DNA of 64,000 nucleotides from Sulfuritalea sp. (lineage in GTDB: Bacteria > Pseudomonadota > Gammaproteobacteria > Burkholderiales > Rhodocyclaceae). Shown one piece after another: positions 31,737 through 40,565 of this stretch. The position numbers and the translations under genes were made by a program. The notes beneath the pieces are model-generated. The model was not told where the DNA came from and ran no database searches. It was given only the letters and a program-made list of their open reading frames with translations. The stretch covers positions 62,001-126,000 of the forward strand of contig JALNYT010000009.1 in the NCBI GenBank assembly GCA_023229685.1. The letters are read 5' to 3'. How positions within the stretch are numbered: position 1 is the first letter of the stretch; each line of letters starts with the position of its first letter.

Positions 31737-33460
31737 CGCCGCACCTGTGCCAGCAGGCGCCGCAGTTCGGGCAGCGCTCGCGTATTGAGTACGTTGGCCG
31801 CTTCCAGCCAGCGGCGCCGCGCCTGGCCGATGCCGAAGCGCAGGTGGGCGAAGTCGTCACGGCTGTGCGCGTCCGAGTTGATGGCCACCAGCACGCCCTC
31901 CTCCTTCGCCATCAGGCAGTGGCTGTCGAGCAGGTCGAGCCGTTCCGGGTGGGCGTTCAGTTCGAGGAAGCAACCGCGTTGCCGCGCGTGGCGGATGATG
32001 CGCAGCATGTCGGCGTCGTAGGGCGCGCGGCTTTCGATGACGCGGCCGGTGGGATGGGCCAGCAGCGTGAAGTAGCGGTGGTCCATCGCGCGCAGGATGC
32101 GCTCGGTCTGCTTCGCCCGCGGCAGGTCGAAGCGGCTGTGCACCGCGCCGATGACAAGGTCGAGCCGGGCCAGCGCAGAATCGGGCAGGTCGAGGCTGCC
32201 GTCCTCGAGGATGTCCACCTCAATGCCCTTGAGCAGCACGATGCCCTCGAGCGTTGCGTTGAGACGGTCGATCGCATCGCATTGCTCGGCGAGCCGCCGC
32301 GGATCAAGGCCGTGGGCCATTGCCAGCCGCCGCGAGTGCTCGGTGATAGCCAGGTAGGAGAAGCCCAGGCCCTTGGCCGCCAGGGCCATTTCCTCCAGCG
32401 TGTGGTGGCCATCGGTGGCCACCGTGTGCACATGCAGATCGCCGCGCAGGTCGGCCAGCTGCACCAGCCGCGGCAGGCGATCGGCACGCGCCGCCGCGAT
32501 CTCGCCGCGGTCCTCGCGCAGTTCGGGCGCAATCCAGGGCAGACCGAGGGCGCGATAAACGGCCACCTCATCGGCGCCGGCGATCCGATCGCGGCCGCGG
32601 AAGACGCCGTATTCATTGAGCTTGAGTCCCTGTTCCTGCGCAATGCGGCGCAGGGCGATGTTGTGCGCCTTGGAACCGGTGAAATAGCACAGCGCGGCGC
32701 CGTAGGCCGCCGCGTCGACGACACGCAGATCCACCTGCAGGCCGTTTTTCAGCACCACACTGGCGCGCGTCGGCCCCTGCGACAGCACCTCGGCCCCTTC
32801 TTCGTAAGCGATGAAGCGTGCCATGACAGCGCTGCCAGCTGCGGCAATTACCAGAATATCGAGGTCGCCGACCGTCTCGCGACAGCGTCGGTAACTGCCC
32901 GCCACTTCAACGCGGGCGACACCGCGCGCACTGGCTAGCCAGGGTACCAGCGACTCTGCGTATTGCGCCGCAGTGGTGAGCTTGATGCGTCGCACCTTGG
33001 ACAGATGCGCCTCGACGGCCTGCAGGATATTGGCCTCGGTCTTCGCGCCGAAGCCGGGCAACTCGCGAATGCGGCCGTCGCGGGCGGCGCGCGCCAGTTG
33101 CTCCAGCGTCTGCACCTCGAGCTCGTGCCAAAGCATGCGCACCCGCTTCGGCCCCAAGCCCGGTACATGCAGCAGTTCGGTGATCGCCGGCGGCAGCTCG
33201 GCATGCAGCTTTTCCAGTGCACGGCATTTACCGCTATCCACAATCTCGCGCATCTTGGCCGCCAGGTCATCGCCGATCCCCGGCAGTGCCTTCAAATTCT
33301 CGCCGCGCTCGACCATGGCGCGCACCTCGCGCCCCAGTTCGCCGACGATGCGCGCGGCGTTGCGGTAGGCACGGATGCGGAAGGGATTGGCCTGCTCGAT
33401 TTCCAGCAGATCGGCGATCTCGGTGAAGGTTGCGGCGATGTCGGCGTTGTGGATGGGCAT
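31733..33460 (-). CDS. polX: PolX-type DNA polymerase/3'-5' exonuclease (PHP domain)
   Basis: This 575-residue protein has an HhH/8-kDa region (about 1-95, HNADIAATFTEIADLLEIEQANPFRIRAYRNAA), a palm nucleotidyltransferase region (AGSYRRCRETVGDLDILV), a thumb, and a C-terminal PHP domain (about 335-575: LRGDLHVHTVATDGHHTLEEM, ITEHSR, AINSDAH). Bacterial PolX proteins fill short gaps in base excision repair, and their PHP domain gives Mn-dependent exonuclease and AP-endonuclease activities. The ATG at 33460 is chosen for family fit. It is in an operon with pncB (1-bp gap) and archease (4-bp overlap). Confidence 0.94.
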   Translation of the reverse strand: MPIHNADIAATFTEIADLLEIEQANPFRIRAYRNAARIVGELGREVRAMVERGENLKALPGIGDDLAAKMREIVDSGKCRALEKLHAELPPAITELLHVPGLGPKRVRMLWHELEVQTLEQLARAARDGRIRELPGFGAKTEANILQAVEAHLSKVRRIKLTTAAQYAESLVPWLASARGVARVEVAGSYRRCRETVGDLDILVIAAAGSAVMARFIAYEEGAEVLSQGPTRASVVLKNGLQVDLRVVDAAAYGAALCYFTGSKAHNIALRRIAQEQGLKLNEYGVFRGRDRIAGADEVAVYRALGLPWIAPELREDRGEIAAARADRLPRLVQLADLRGDLHVHTVATDGHHTLEEMALAAKGLGFSYLAITEHSRRLAMAHGLDPRRLAEQCDAIDRLNATLEGIVLLKGIEVDILEDGSLDLPDSALARLDLVIGAVHSRFDLPRAKQTERILRAMDHRYFTLLAHPTGRVIESRAPYDADMLRIIRHARQRGCFLELNAHPERLDLLDSHCLMAKEEGVLVAINSDAHSRDDFAHLRFGIGQARRRWLEAANVLNTRALPELRRLLAQVRR

Positions 33461-33461
33461 G

Positions 33462-34802
33462 TCAGCCTCGATGCTGATCCACTTGACGGGCCAGCTCGCG
33501 CAGGGGCGCTGCGACATCCACGCTGTACGGCGCCGCGACATCGAGGCGGCGCAGTTCCGGCTGTAGCGCGGCCAACTGCGTCCTGGCGTACTCGCGCAAT
33601 TCGGCCAGCGGCGGCGAGGACGCGATGCGGCGACCGGCGCGCATCACCGTGGCGAGCAGCGGCGTGCCCGGCTGGCTGTCGCCTTCGAGCGTGAGCGTGT
33701 CGCCCAGCATGCAGCCCGCGCCATCGACGCGCCGATGCACCTGCTTGCGGCCGGGCCAGGTGGCCTTGCCCTCGGAGCGCTTGCGTCGCGCCACACCGGC
33801 GTATTCCTGCAGCTTGTAGGCACAGTCCAGATACGGGTGATCGGCGGACGTGTTCATGCGCGTGCCGACGCCGAAGCCGTCGATCGGCGCACCGGCGTCG
33901 AGCAGTGCCTGTACGGCGAATTCGTCGAGATTGCCGCTAGCGAAGATCTTGATCGCGTTCGCACCGCCGGCGTCGAGGATGGCACGCACGCGGCGAGCAT
34001 GTTCGCCGAGATCGCCGCTGTCGATGCGCACGGCCTGGACTGCAATGCCCTCCGCCGCCAGTCTGTGCGCCAGCGGGAGCAGAGCCTGTGCGGCCGCTTC
34101 GGTATCGTAGGTATCGATCAGGAGCGTGGTTGCCCCGGGATGGGAATGGGCGAAATGCTCGAAAGCGACGAGTTCGACGTCGTGCACCTGGATGAAGGAA
34201 TGAGCCATGGTCCCGAACAGCGGAATGCCCCAGTGCATGCCCGCCAGCATATTGGAACTGCCGTCGAAACCGGCGACGAAGCTTGCCCGCGCCGAGAGCA
34301 GCCCGGCCTCGGCGCCGTGGGCGCGACGCAGGCCGAAATCCACCAGCAGCTTGTCACGCGCGGCGAATCTCACCCGCGCCGCCTTCGAGGCGGTCAGCGT
34401 CTGCAACTGCAGCAGGTTGATGATGCGCGTTTCCACCAGCTGCGCCTCGCGCAGCGGTGCCACTACGCGCAGGATCGGCTCGTCGGCAAAGAACACCGTA
34501 CCCTCGGCCATCGCCTGGACGTCTCCGGTGAAGCGCAGCCCGGTCAATGAATTGACGAAGCGCGTGCTGAAGCGACCGCAGCCGGCGAGCCAATCGAGTT
34601 CGTCCTGGCTGAAGTGCAGGTCCTCCAGAAAGTCGAGAACCCGTTCCAGACCGCAGGCGACAAGAAAGTTCCGACCGGCGGGCAACTTGCGCACGAAGAA
34701 CTCGAACACGGCCGTTTCTTCGAGCTCCTGATCGAAATAGACCTGGAGCATGGTGAGTTGGTAGAGATCGGTGAGGAGGACGCTTTCCTCCGTAGGCCGC
34801 AC
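33462..34802 (-). CDS. pncB: Nicotinate phosphoribosyltransferase
   Basis: This 446-residue enzyme makes nicotinate mononucleotide from nicotinate and PRPP in NAD salvage. Family features are LLTDLYQLTMLQVYF at the N-terminus, FFVRKLPAGRNFLVACGLE, VDFGLRRAHGAEAG with the regulatory histidine, and RIDSGDLGEHARRVR followed by KIFASGNLDEFAV. It sits 2 bp from the nicotinamidase gene, which makes its substrate, and 1 bp before polX. NAD salvage next to nucleic-acid repair supports recovery after prolonged stress. Confidence 0.94.
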   Translation of the reverse strand: MRPTEESVLLTDLYQLTMLQVYFDQELEETAVFEFFVRKLPAGRNFLVACGLERVLDFLEDLHFSQDELDWLAGCGRFSTRFVNSLTGLRFTGDVQAMAEGTVFFADEPILRVVAPLREAQLVETRIINLLQLQTLTASKAARVRFAARDKLLVDFGLRRAHGAEAGLLSARASFVAGFDGSSNMLAGMHWGIPLFGTMAHSFIQVHDVELVAFEHFAHSHPGATTLLIDTYDTEAAAQALLPLAHRLAAEGIAVQAVRIDSGDLGEHARRVRAILDAGGANAIKIFASGNLDEFAVQALLDAGAPIDGFGVGTRMNTSADHPYLDCAYKLQEYAGVARRKRSEGKATWPGRKQVHRRVDGAGCMLGDTLTLEGDSQPGTPLLATVMRAGRRIASSPPLAELREYARTQLAALQPELRRLDVAAPYSVDVAAPLRELARQVDQHRG

Positions 34803-34804
34803 GA

Positions 34805-35380
34805 TCAGTCCTCCACGACTGTGGCGCCGGCGGTGACCATTGCGGCGACAGCCCGTTCGCCATCGCCCGGCTGCACGTCGACGGCACGAATGGCAGCGCG
34901 CAAGAGCACAACGCGATAGCCCAGGCGCAGAGCATCCAGCACCGATTGCAGCACGCAGTAATCAGTGGCCAGGCCGCCGACGAAAAGCCTGCCCACTGCC
35001 GCTCGCCGGAGTTGAAGGTCCAGGTCGGTGCCGGAAAAACCCGAGTAGGCATCGGTGTCGCGCTCGGTACCTTTGGCCACACGGAGCGTGTCGGGCGGCA
35101 GCGCGAGTCCGCCAGCAAGGCGAGCGCCGGGAGTGTCGGCGACGCAATGTGCCGGCCAAGCCCCCTGTTGCTCACGAAAAGAACAGTGATCGGCCGGATG
35201 CCAGTCCAGTGTCGCGAATATCGGCAGGCCGGCGGCCTTGAAGCGAGCGATCCATTCGTTCAGCGGAGCCACCACCGCATCGCCATTCGGCACGGCAAGG
35301 CTGCCGCCCGCCAGGAAATCGGCCTGCACATCGATAATCAGCAGCGCATCGCCTTGCTTCAATCGAGAAAATCCGCTCAT
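34805..35380 (-). CDS. pncA: Nicotinamidase / isochorismatase family
   Basis: This cysteine hydrolase deamidates nicotinamide to nicotinate. The catalytic triad is visible: Asp in LLIIDVQADF, Lys in RVAKGTE and Cys in GLATDYCVLQSV. The metal site DWHPADHCSF (Asp-x-His...His) and the cis-peptide region also match PncA. The start is uncertain: ATG 35380 gives 191 residues and the usual short N-terminus, while an in-frame ATG at 35428 would add 16. It precedes pncB by 2 bp. Confidence 0.9.
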   Translation of the reverse strand: MSGFSRLKQGDALLIIDVQADFLAGGSLAVPNGDAVVAPLNEWIARFKAAGLPIFATLDWHPADHCSFREQQGAWPAHCVADTPGARLAGGLALPPDTLRVAKGTERDTDAYSGFSGTDLDLQLRRAAVGRLFVGGLATDYCVLQSVLDALRLGYRVVLLRAAIRAVDVQPGDGERAVAAMVTAGATVVED

Positions 35381-35454
35381 CGATCCGAACTCTTGATCGG
35401 ATACCGGCGATTTATCAGCGGCAGGCATTGCAATTGCGGCAGCTCAAGAGGCGA

Positions 35455-36054
35455 TCAATGCCGCCGCTGGTAGTGCCCGATCAACTCGGCGCGAGCCAGG
35501 ATATGGCCTTGCATGGCCTTCTCCAGCGCAGCCTTGGTCGGCTGCTGCAGGTCCGGGAGCAGGACATCCAGAGCGAAAAGCTTATGGACGTAGCGGTGCT
35601 TGCCGATGGGCGGGCACGGTCCGCCGTAGCCGGTACGCTGCCAGTCGTTCAGGCCCTGCCGGGTTCCCGACGGCAGATCCCCGACCGCGACACCCTCGGC
35701 CAGAGTCGCGGCGGCGGGTGGAAGGTTGTAGAGAACCCAGTGTACCCAAGTCATTTTTGGCGCCGCGGGATCCGGCGCATCGGGATCATCGACGATCAGG
35801 ACAAGGCTTTGGGTGTTAGCAGGCAGACCTGTCCACGCGAGTTGCGGCGAGCGGTCCTGGCCATCACAGGTATGACGCGACGGAATCATGCCGTTGGCTG
35901 TGAATGACACCGAATTGAGTGTGAAGGGCATCGCGTTTCCTTTCCTGTTGTCGGGGGGCGCGGAACCATCCGCTGCCGCAGCGATGATGGCAAAAAGCAC
36001 GGCCGACAGACCAGCCCGCCAGGCCGGGGCATTGCGGCAGTAAGGAACCTTCAT
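35455..36054 (-). CDS. YbhB/YbcL-type PEBP (Raf-kinase-inhibitor-like) protein
   Basis: This PEBP-fold protein contains FTLNSVSFTANGMIPSRHTCDGQDRSPQLAWTG, DDPDAPDP, MTWVHWVLYNLP and GYGGPCPPIGKHRYVHKLFALD, the family ligand pocket. Function in bacteria is unclear (lipid or ligand binding, putative protease inhibition). From ATG 36054 it has a signal-peptide-like N-terminus (AGLSAVLFAIIAAAADGSA). A shorter cytosolic form could begin at ATG 35931, which has a strong GGAAAGGAAACGCG ribosome binding site. It is the first gene downstream of palindrome element C and likely leads the pncA-to-DUF504 operon. Confidence 0.82.
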   Translation of the reverse strand: MKVPYCRNAPAWRAGLSAVLFAIIAAAADGSAPPDNRKGNAMPFTLNSVSFTANGMIPSRHTCDGQDRSPQLAWTGLPANTQSLVLIVDDPDAPDPAAPKMTWVHWVLYNLPPAAATLAEGVAVGDLPSGTRQGLNDWQRTGYGGPCPPIGKHRYVHKLFALDVLLPDLQQPTKAALEKAMQGHILARAELIGHYQRRH

Positions 36055-36202
36055 GGCTTCATTTGATCGCCGATCTTCGGCAGGCGAACGGACCAGCACA
36101 CAATCCCTTATCGACCTGCGCTGCAAGGAAACGCTCCGCTGAGCTGCGGCATGGGCGCGCTCCGAAAACAGAAACAGCATAGACACAGCTCCCAGGCATT
36201 GA

Positions 36203-36245
36203 AATACCGGACAAGGGGTATTTCGAATACCTGCAACTGAGTATG
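36203..36245. promoter_or_regulatory. 43-bp tandem palindrome element, copy C
   Basis: The left palindrome is perfect with 8-bp arms (GAAATACC-N8-GGTATTTC, 36201-36224). After 3 bp the right one follows (AATACC-N8-AGTATG, 36226-36245). Centres are 23 bp apart. It is 149 bp upstream of the PEBP gene, the first gene of the repair and NAD-salvage operon. Confidence 0.8.
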
Positions 36246-36350
36246 TTGCCGATTCACTTCAACACGCACCGGCAAGCAATTACGGGTCCTGTGCGGACCT
36301 GTTTGCAGCCGCACTCTTGGCGGACAAAGAGATCGCTTGCAACTGCCGAC

Positions 36351-36393
36351 AGTACCCCTATACCGGTACGAACAATACGGAATTCACGGTATA
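36351..36393. promoter_or_regulatory. 43-bp tandem palindrome element, copy D
   Basis: The left palindrome is AGTACC-N8-GGTACG (36351-36370) and the right one is AATACG-N8-GGTATA (36374-36393). Spacing is identical to the other copies. It lies 207 bp before the CFA-synthase gene, so the shared 545-bp intergenic region carries one element per divergent operon. Confidence 0.75.
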
Positions 36394-36599
36394 TCCAGCG
36401 CCGTCTTGAGTGATTAAGGTTATTCCGTGTGCAATTCCATAACTTGGCCTCCCGATGTTGCGGAGCGTATCGAAGGACTGGAAACCATGATCGAGACAAA
36501 CTCAACCACAGTCATCAAACGGACCGCAGCGACTTCAGCACGCGGCGTGCTTGAGTGCAGGAACTCGCGCGGCGGCACTCAGTCGGATGGGGTGGGCAA

Positions 36600-37883
36600 A
36601 TGAGCGAACAGCAAACCCATCCGGCAAGCAGTTCAATGCCCGCAGACGTCGGCTATGGCGCGCGCGCGCCGGACAGTCGCTCGTGGCCGGCGCTGGAAGC
36701 CCTAGTGTCGTCGGCATCGAGGGTGCTATTGACCCGAATGCTGGCATCCATCGGCAACCCGGCCCTGCAATTCGTGTTGTGGAACGGCGAGGAGATTCCG
36801 CAGCGGGGCGATGGCCGGCTGCCACGGATCGTGCTTAACGATTTTGGCGCCGTGTTAAAGCTGGCGGGCGATCCCCAGCTTCGGTTCGGCGAAATGTTTA
36901 CGGCAGGGCGCCTTGAGGTCAAGGGCGATCTGGCCGGGCTTCTGGAACTCATTTATCGAGCCCTGCCGAGAGAAGACGGTGGCGTCAGCGGGGCATGGCA
37001 GTTGCGCGATTTTTTCGCCGAACAGCGCAATTCGCCTTCGCGCGCCAAACAGAACATCCATCATCACTACGATTTCGGCAATGATTTCTACAAGCTATGG
37101 CTTGATCAACGGATGGTCTACACCTGCGCTTACTTCCCGACGCAGGCCATGGATCTGGAGGCCGCTCAACTGGCCAAGATGGATCTCGTATGCAGCAAGC
37201 TGCGCCTGAAACCCGGCGACAGGGTCATAGAGGCGGGCTGCGGCTGGGGGGCGTTGGCACTGCATATGGCCAAGCACTACGGCGCTTCAGTGCAGGCCTA
37301 CAATATTTCGGCGGAACAGATGGCCTTTGCCAGGGAACGTGCCCGTCTCGTGGGCCTCGACGGGCGGGTCGAATTCATCGAGGACGATTACCGCAACGTG
37401 AGTGGCAAGTTCGATGCATTTGTGTCGGTCGGCATGCTGGAACATGTGGGTCCGGAATACTATGAGGACCTGGGCAGGGTGATCGACCGCGTACTCGCCG
37501 ACCACGGCCGCGGGCTGATCCATTCCATCGGCCGCGATTACCCGTGCCGCCTCGATTCATGGACCGAGCGTCACATTTTCCCCGAAGCCTGTCCGCCCAG
37601 CCTGTCGCAAATGATGGCGATTTTCGAGCCCTGCGGCTTTTCGGTGCTGGACGTGGAAAACTTGCGCCTGCATTATGCCAAGACCCTGGAGCACTGGCTG
37701 GATCGCTTCGAGGTCGCCACCGGCACGGTGGAGGAGATGTTCAATCCGGCCGTGGCGCGGACCTGGCGGCTTTACCTGGCCGGATCGCTCGCTGCCTTCA
37801 GGTCCGGCAACATGCAGTTGTTTCAGGTGCTGTTCTCCCGCACTGGCGACAACCGGATTCCCTGGACCCGCACGGCTCTTTGA
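36600..37883 (+). CDS. cfa: Cyclopropane-fatty-acyl-phospholipid synthase family methyltransferase
   Basis: This 427-residue protein has an N-terminal lipid-binding domain (about 40-135) and a SAM methyltransferase domain (about 140-420). Key segments are NIHHHYDFGNDFYKLWLDQRMVYTCAYF, VIEAGCGWGALALHMAKHYGA and VGMLEHVGPEYY, including the bicarbonate/active-site Glu-His pair. CFA synthases methylate unsaturated acyl chains in phospholipids on entry into stationary phase. An in-frame start at 36555 is possible; ATG 36600 is preferred for its upstream GG-rich site. A flavoprotein reductase gene follows after 10 bp, which is unusual for plain CFA synthesis. Confidence 0.9.
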   Translation: MSEQQTHPASSSMPADVGYGARAPDSRSWPALEALVSSASRVLLTRMLASIGNPALQFVLWNGEEIPQRGDGRLPRIVLNDFGAVLKLAGDPQLRFGEMFTAGRLEVKGDLAGLLELIYRALPREDGGVSGAWQLRDFFAEQRNSPSRAKQNIHHHYDFGNDFYKLWLDQRMVYTCAYFPTQAMDLEAAQLAKMDLVCSKLRLKPGDRVIEAGCGWGALALHMAKHYGASVQAYNISAEQMAFARERARLVGLDGRVEFIEDDYRNVSGKFDAFVSVGMLEHVGPEYYEDLGRVIDRVLADHGRGLIHSIGRDYPCRLDSWTERHIFPEACPPSLSQMMAIFEPCGFSVLDVENLRLHYAKTLEHWLDRFEVATGTVEEMFNPAVARTWRLYLAGSLAAFRSGNMQLFQVLFSRTGDNRIPWTRTAL

Positions 37884-37893
37884 GGGGCGCACC

Positions 37894-39012
37894 ATGGAAA
37901 CCTGCGATGCGCTGATCATTGGCGGCGGCCCCGCGGGTTCGTCCTGTGCATGGCACCTGAGCCGGCATGGTCTGGATGTGATGGTGATGGACAAGGCGGA
38001 ATTTCCCCGCCACAAGGTCTGCGCCGGCTGGATAACGCCTGCCGTTCTGCAGACGCTGCAGATCGATCCGCACGCTTACGCGGACGGGCGAACTCTGCAG
38101 CCCATCAGCGCATTTCGCACCGGGCTGATCGATGGCCATGAACTTGCAACCGAATACTCCTCGACCGTCAGCTATGGCATCCGCCGCTGCGAGTTCGACG
38201 ACTACCTGCTGCAACGTAGCGGCGCCCGCCTGCATCTGGGGCAGACCGTGGAGTCATTGCGCAGGGACGGCAAGCAATGGGTGATCAACGATGCCGTCAC
38301 CACTCCGCTGTTGATCGGTGCCGGCGGACATTTTTGCCCGGTGGCCCGTCATCTGGGAGCCCGGCTCGGCGCCGGTGAAACCGCGGTTACGGCGAAGGAA
38401 GTCGAGTTCGAAATGAATGCCGGGCAGGTCGCCGCATGCCGGATCAGGCCGGAGATGCCGGAACTCTATTTCTCCCCGGACCTGAAGGGCTACGGCTGGT
38501 GCATACGCAAGGACCGGTATCTCAATGTCGGGCTCGGCATGGAGCAGGCACATGGTCTGTCCGGCACGCTCGAAAGTTTCTGCGGTTTCCTCAGGGAGCG
38601 CGGCCGGATCCCGCCCGACATCCCGGACAAATTTCATGGTCACGCCTATTTGCTGCAGGGCCGATCGAAGCGCACGCTGCTGGACGATGGCGTGCTCCTC
38701 GTCGGCGACGCGGCGGGCCTCGCCTGCCCGCATAGCGGCGAGGGGATTCGCCCCGCCGTTGAATCCGGGCTGATGGCCGCCGCGACGGTGCTGGAGGCCG
38801 GTGCCGATTATCGCAGTGAGCGGTTGACGGGCTACCGCAGCCGTCTGCTGGCGCGCTATGGATCAGTGGGTGCAGAGACCGGCGGCGCCAAGTCGGAGGC
38901 TCTGCGCAGCGTCGTGGCCCGGGTGTTGTTGCGCAGTCGCTGGTTTACCCGCCATGTGCTGCTGGATCGATGGTTTCTTCAGACGGACCAGGTGGAATTC
39001 ACGGTCAATTGA
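37894..39012 (+). CDS. Geranylgeranyl-reductase-type FAD-dependent oxidoreductase
   Basis: This 372-residue flavoprotein has the N-terminal FAD motif ALIIGGGPAGSSCAWHLSRHGLDVMVMDKAEFPRHKVCAGW, the middle LIGAGGHFCPVAR and the C-terminal GVLLVGDAAGLACPHSGEGIRPAVESGLMAA, all typical of the geranylgeranyl reductase family. These enzymes reduce isolated double bonds in prenyl or lipid chains. Being 10 bp after the CFA synthase gene, it may act on the same membrane lipids, for example reducing an alkene intermediate to a methyl branch; this is inference. Hsp20 follows after 30 bp. Confidence 0.82.
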   Translation: METCDALIIGGGPAGSSCAWHLSRHGLDVMVMDKAEFPRHKVCAGWITPAVLQTLQIDPHAYADGRTLQPISAFRTGLIDGHELATEYSSTVSYGIRRCEFDDYLLQRSGARLHLGQTVESLRRDGKQWVINDAVTTPLLIGAGGHFCPVARHLGARLGAGETAVTAKEVEFEMNAGQVAACRIRPEMPELYFSPDLKGYGWCIRKDRYLNVGLGMEQAHGLSGTLESFCGFLRERGRIPPDIPDKFHGHAYLLQGRSKRTLLDDGVLLVGDAAGLACPHSGEGIRPAVESGLMAAATVLEAGADYRSERLTGYRSRLLARYGSVGAETGGAKSEALRSVVARVLLRSRWFTRHVLLDRWFLQTDQVEFTVN

Positions 39013-39042
39013 CCTAGTGGCAATCACAAGAGGAGATTCATC

Positions 39043-39546
39043 ATGCTCGACTCATTGAAGGAATCCGGAAAGAAAATCAGCCACGAGATCGGTCGCGCGT
39101 GGGACACCCTGTCCGAGGGCTGGCGCGAAATGTCCAGCCGTAGCAGCAATGCACTAACGCATTTCATTCATGGCAAGGAGGAAAAGCATCCGAAGGGTTC
39201 CCTGCTTGCCCCGTTTCCGCGCTGGAGCCTGCTGGCCGGCGAGGTTGAAGAAACGGAGAAGGAGATTGTGGTTCGACTCGAGTTGCCCGGCATGCAGAAA
39301 GGAGACTGCCAGATCACGGTCGACGGCAATGTGCTTTACGTCAGCGGCGAGAAGCACGCCGAGCGCTCCGGTCGCGACAGCACCTACCACGTCATGGAGC
39401 GTGCCTACGGCTCATTCCAGCGCACCATAGCCCTGCCCCGCAACGTGTTCGCGGACCAGGCCAAGGCGAGCTACAAGAATGGGGTGATGACCGTTCGTCT
39501 GCCCAAGGCCAATGGGGAAAAGTCCCACGACATTCCGGTGTCCTGA
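39043..39546 (+). CDS. Hsp20/alpha-crystallin family small heat-shock protein
   Basis: This 167-residue protein has a helical N-terminal extension (about 1-60), an alpha-crystallin domain (about 65-155: EKEIVVRLELPGMQKGDCQITVDGNVLYVSGEKHAE and ERAYGSFQRTIALPRNV) and the end NGVMTVRLPKA. Small Hsps hold unfolded proteins without ATP. It lacks a clear C-terminal I-x-I anchor, ending in DIPVS. Third gene of the cfa-reductase-hsp20 operon, with AGGAG before the ATG. A second Hsp20 lies at 41326-41772. Confidence 0.93.
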   Translation: MLDSLKESGKKISHEIGRAWDTLSEGWREMSSRSSNALTHFIHGKEEKHPKGSLLAPFPRWSLLAGEVEETEKEIVVRLELPGMQKGDCQITVDGNVLYVSGEKHAERSGRDSTYHVMERAYGSFQRTIALPRNVFADQAKASYKNGVMTVRLPKANGEKSHDIPVS

Positions 39547-39552
39547 GGCATT

Positions 39553-39575
39553 CAGGCCCGGTTTCATCGGGCCTG
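39553..39575. terminator. Terminator hairpin between hsp20 and the SufB-like gene
   Basis: CAGGCCCG and CGGGCCTG form a perfect 8-bp stem around a 7-nt loop between convergent genes. It overlaps the stop codon and last codons of the SufB-like gene. No T-run follows, so efficiency is uncertain. Confidence 0.55.
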
Positions 39576-40565
39576 CGAGGCGGCGTTTGCCGGTCTCGCC
39601 GGAAATTTGATTACGCTTTCAGTTTCCTGCCGCCCGAGCAAGCCGCCGACGATCAGATCCACCGCTTGCTCCGGCGAAAGGCCGTGTGCCATCAGGGTTT
39701 CCATCTGGTGGTGATCGACGCTGCCGATGGCGGCCTCATGGGTGACCTTGGCTTGCGGATGGGTGACCTTCACGATCGGCTCCGCGCTGGCGACCGCCCG
39801 ATCCTTGACGATCTCCATGCAGTCCATGTGGCCGCGGGCGCGTTCCGCATTGCCTTCGGTAATGCCGATGATTTCGGCAGTCGCGTCATGTTCCAGCGCA
39901 ACGCGGGTCTTGATCAGGCCGCGCGCCGCCCGTCCGGCCAGGACAAGCTTTTCACGGATGCGGATGGCGTCCGTGCCATGGCCGAACACTCGCGCGGTGA
40001 GTTCCACCACGGCCTCTTCATCGGCTTCGACCTCGTAGTCGATGTCGAGCTTGCCGACGCGGCCCGTGGTCAGAGAAAAGTCGGAAAAATAAACGGCCCT
40101 TTTTCCTAGCTTCACGATCGCCTTGGGAACCACGGTTACGCCGCCCCAGGGACCGTGGTAATGGCCTTCGGTATAGGTGAGACGCGCGTCCGCCCCGACC
40201 TCGATCCGGGCATCCATGACATGCTCTACCTGCTCGGCATTGGGGAAGAAGCAATGGGCAACGATGTCGAGGGCCGCGCCCTGCTCCAGCACCAGGCTCA
40301 TCTCGATGTGCTGTCGGCCGACGGCCGGCAGGACGCCGAAACACAGGTGCAGCGGGTGCGTCAATTGAACATCCCGGGCGACGCGGATGCGGGCCGTGAT
40401 GCCGTCGGGAGTTTCCGCGGCAACGAGCTCGAGCCCCGGCACCTGCCGCTGGCTGAGCAACTTGTGGCCGCTTGCCATCATGTGCGCGGTCTGCGTGTCG
40501 GCGAGGATGGTCCGATCGCCGCCGCGCGCATCGAGCACCTGCAACAAGCTATCCAGCTCGGTCAT
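39564..40565 (-). CDS. Short SufB/SufD-like scaffold protein, possibly SmsB-type
   Basis: This 333-residue protein is shorter than canonical SufB (about 470-490) or SufD (about 420). It has the beta-helix core and the conserved C-terminal VTHPQAKVTHEAAIGSVDHHQMETLMAHGLSPEQAVDLIV. A histidine-proline stands where SufB has its essential cysteine. This form resembles archaeal stand-alone proteins recently described as SmsB of the minimal SMS iron-sulfur system (from memory). It overlaps its SufC-like ATPase by 17 bp. No sufS, sufE, sufU or sufA is nearby. Role: Fe-S assembly or repair, inferred. Confidence 0.82.
   Translation of the reverse strand: MTELDSLLQVLDARGGDRTILADTQTAHMMASGHKLLSQRQVPGLELVAAETPDGITARIRVARDVQLTHPLHLCFGVLPAVGRQHIEMSLVLEQGAALDIVAHCFFPNAEQVEHVMDARIEVGADARLTYTEGHYHGPWGGVTVVPKAIVKLGKRAVYFSDFSLTTGRVGKLDIDYEVEADEEAVVELTARVFGHGTDAIRIREKLVLAGRAARGLIKTRVALEHDATAEIIGITEGNAERARGHMDCMEIVKDRAVASAEPIVKVTHPQAKVTHEAAIGSVDHHQMETLMAHGLSPEQAVDLIVGGLLGRQETESVIKFPARPANAASQAR

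Noticed and set aside
29852..32938. Plus-strand open frames of more than 350 codons opposite rtcB and polX
   Set aside because: The opposite strand encodes well-supported enzymes with active-site motifs; the antisense products are His/Gly/Arg-rich and match nothing.
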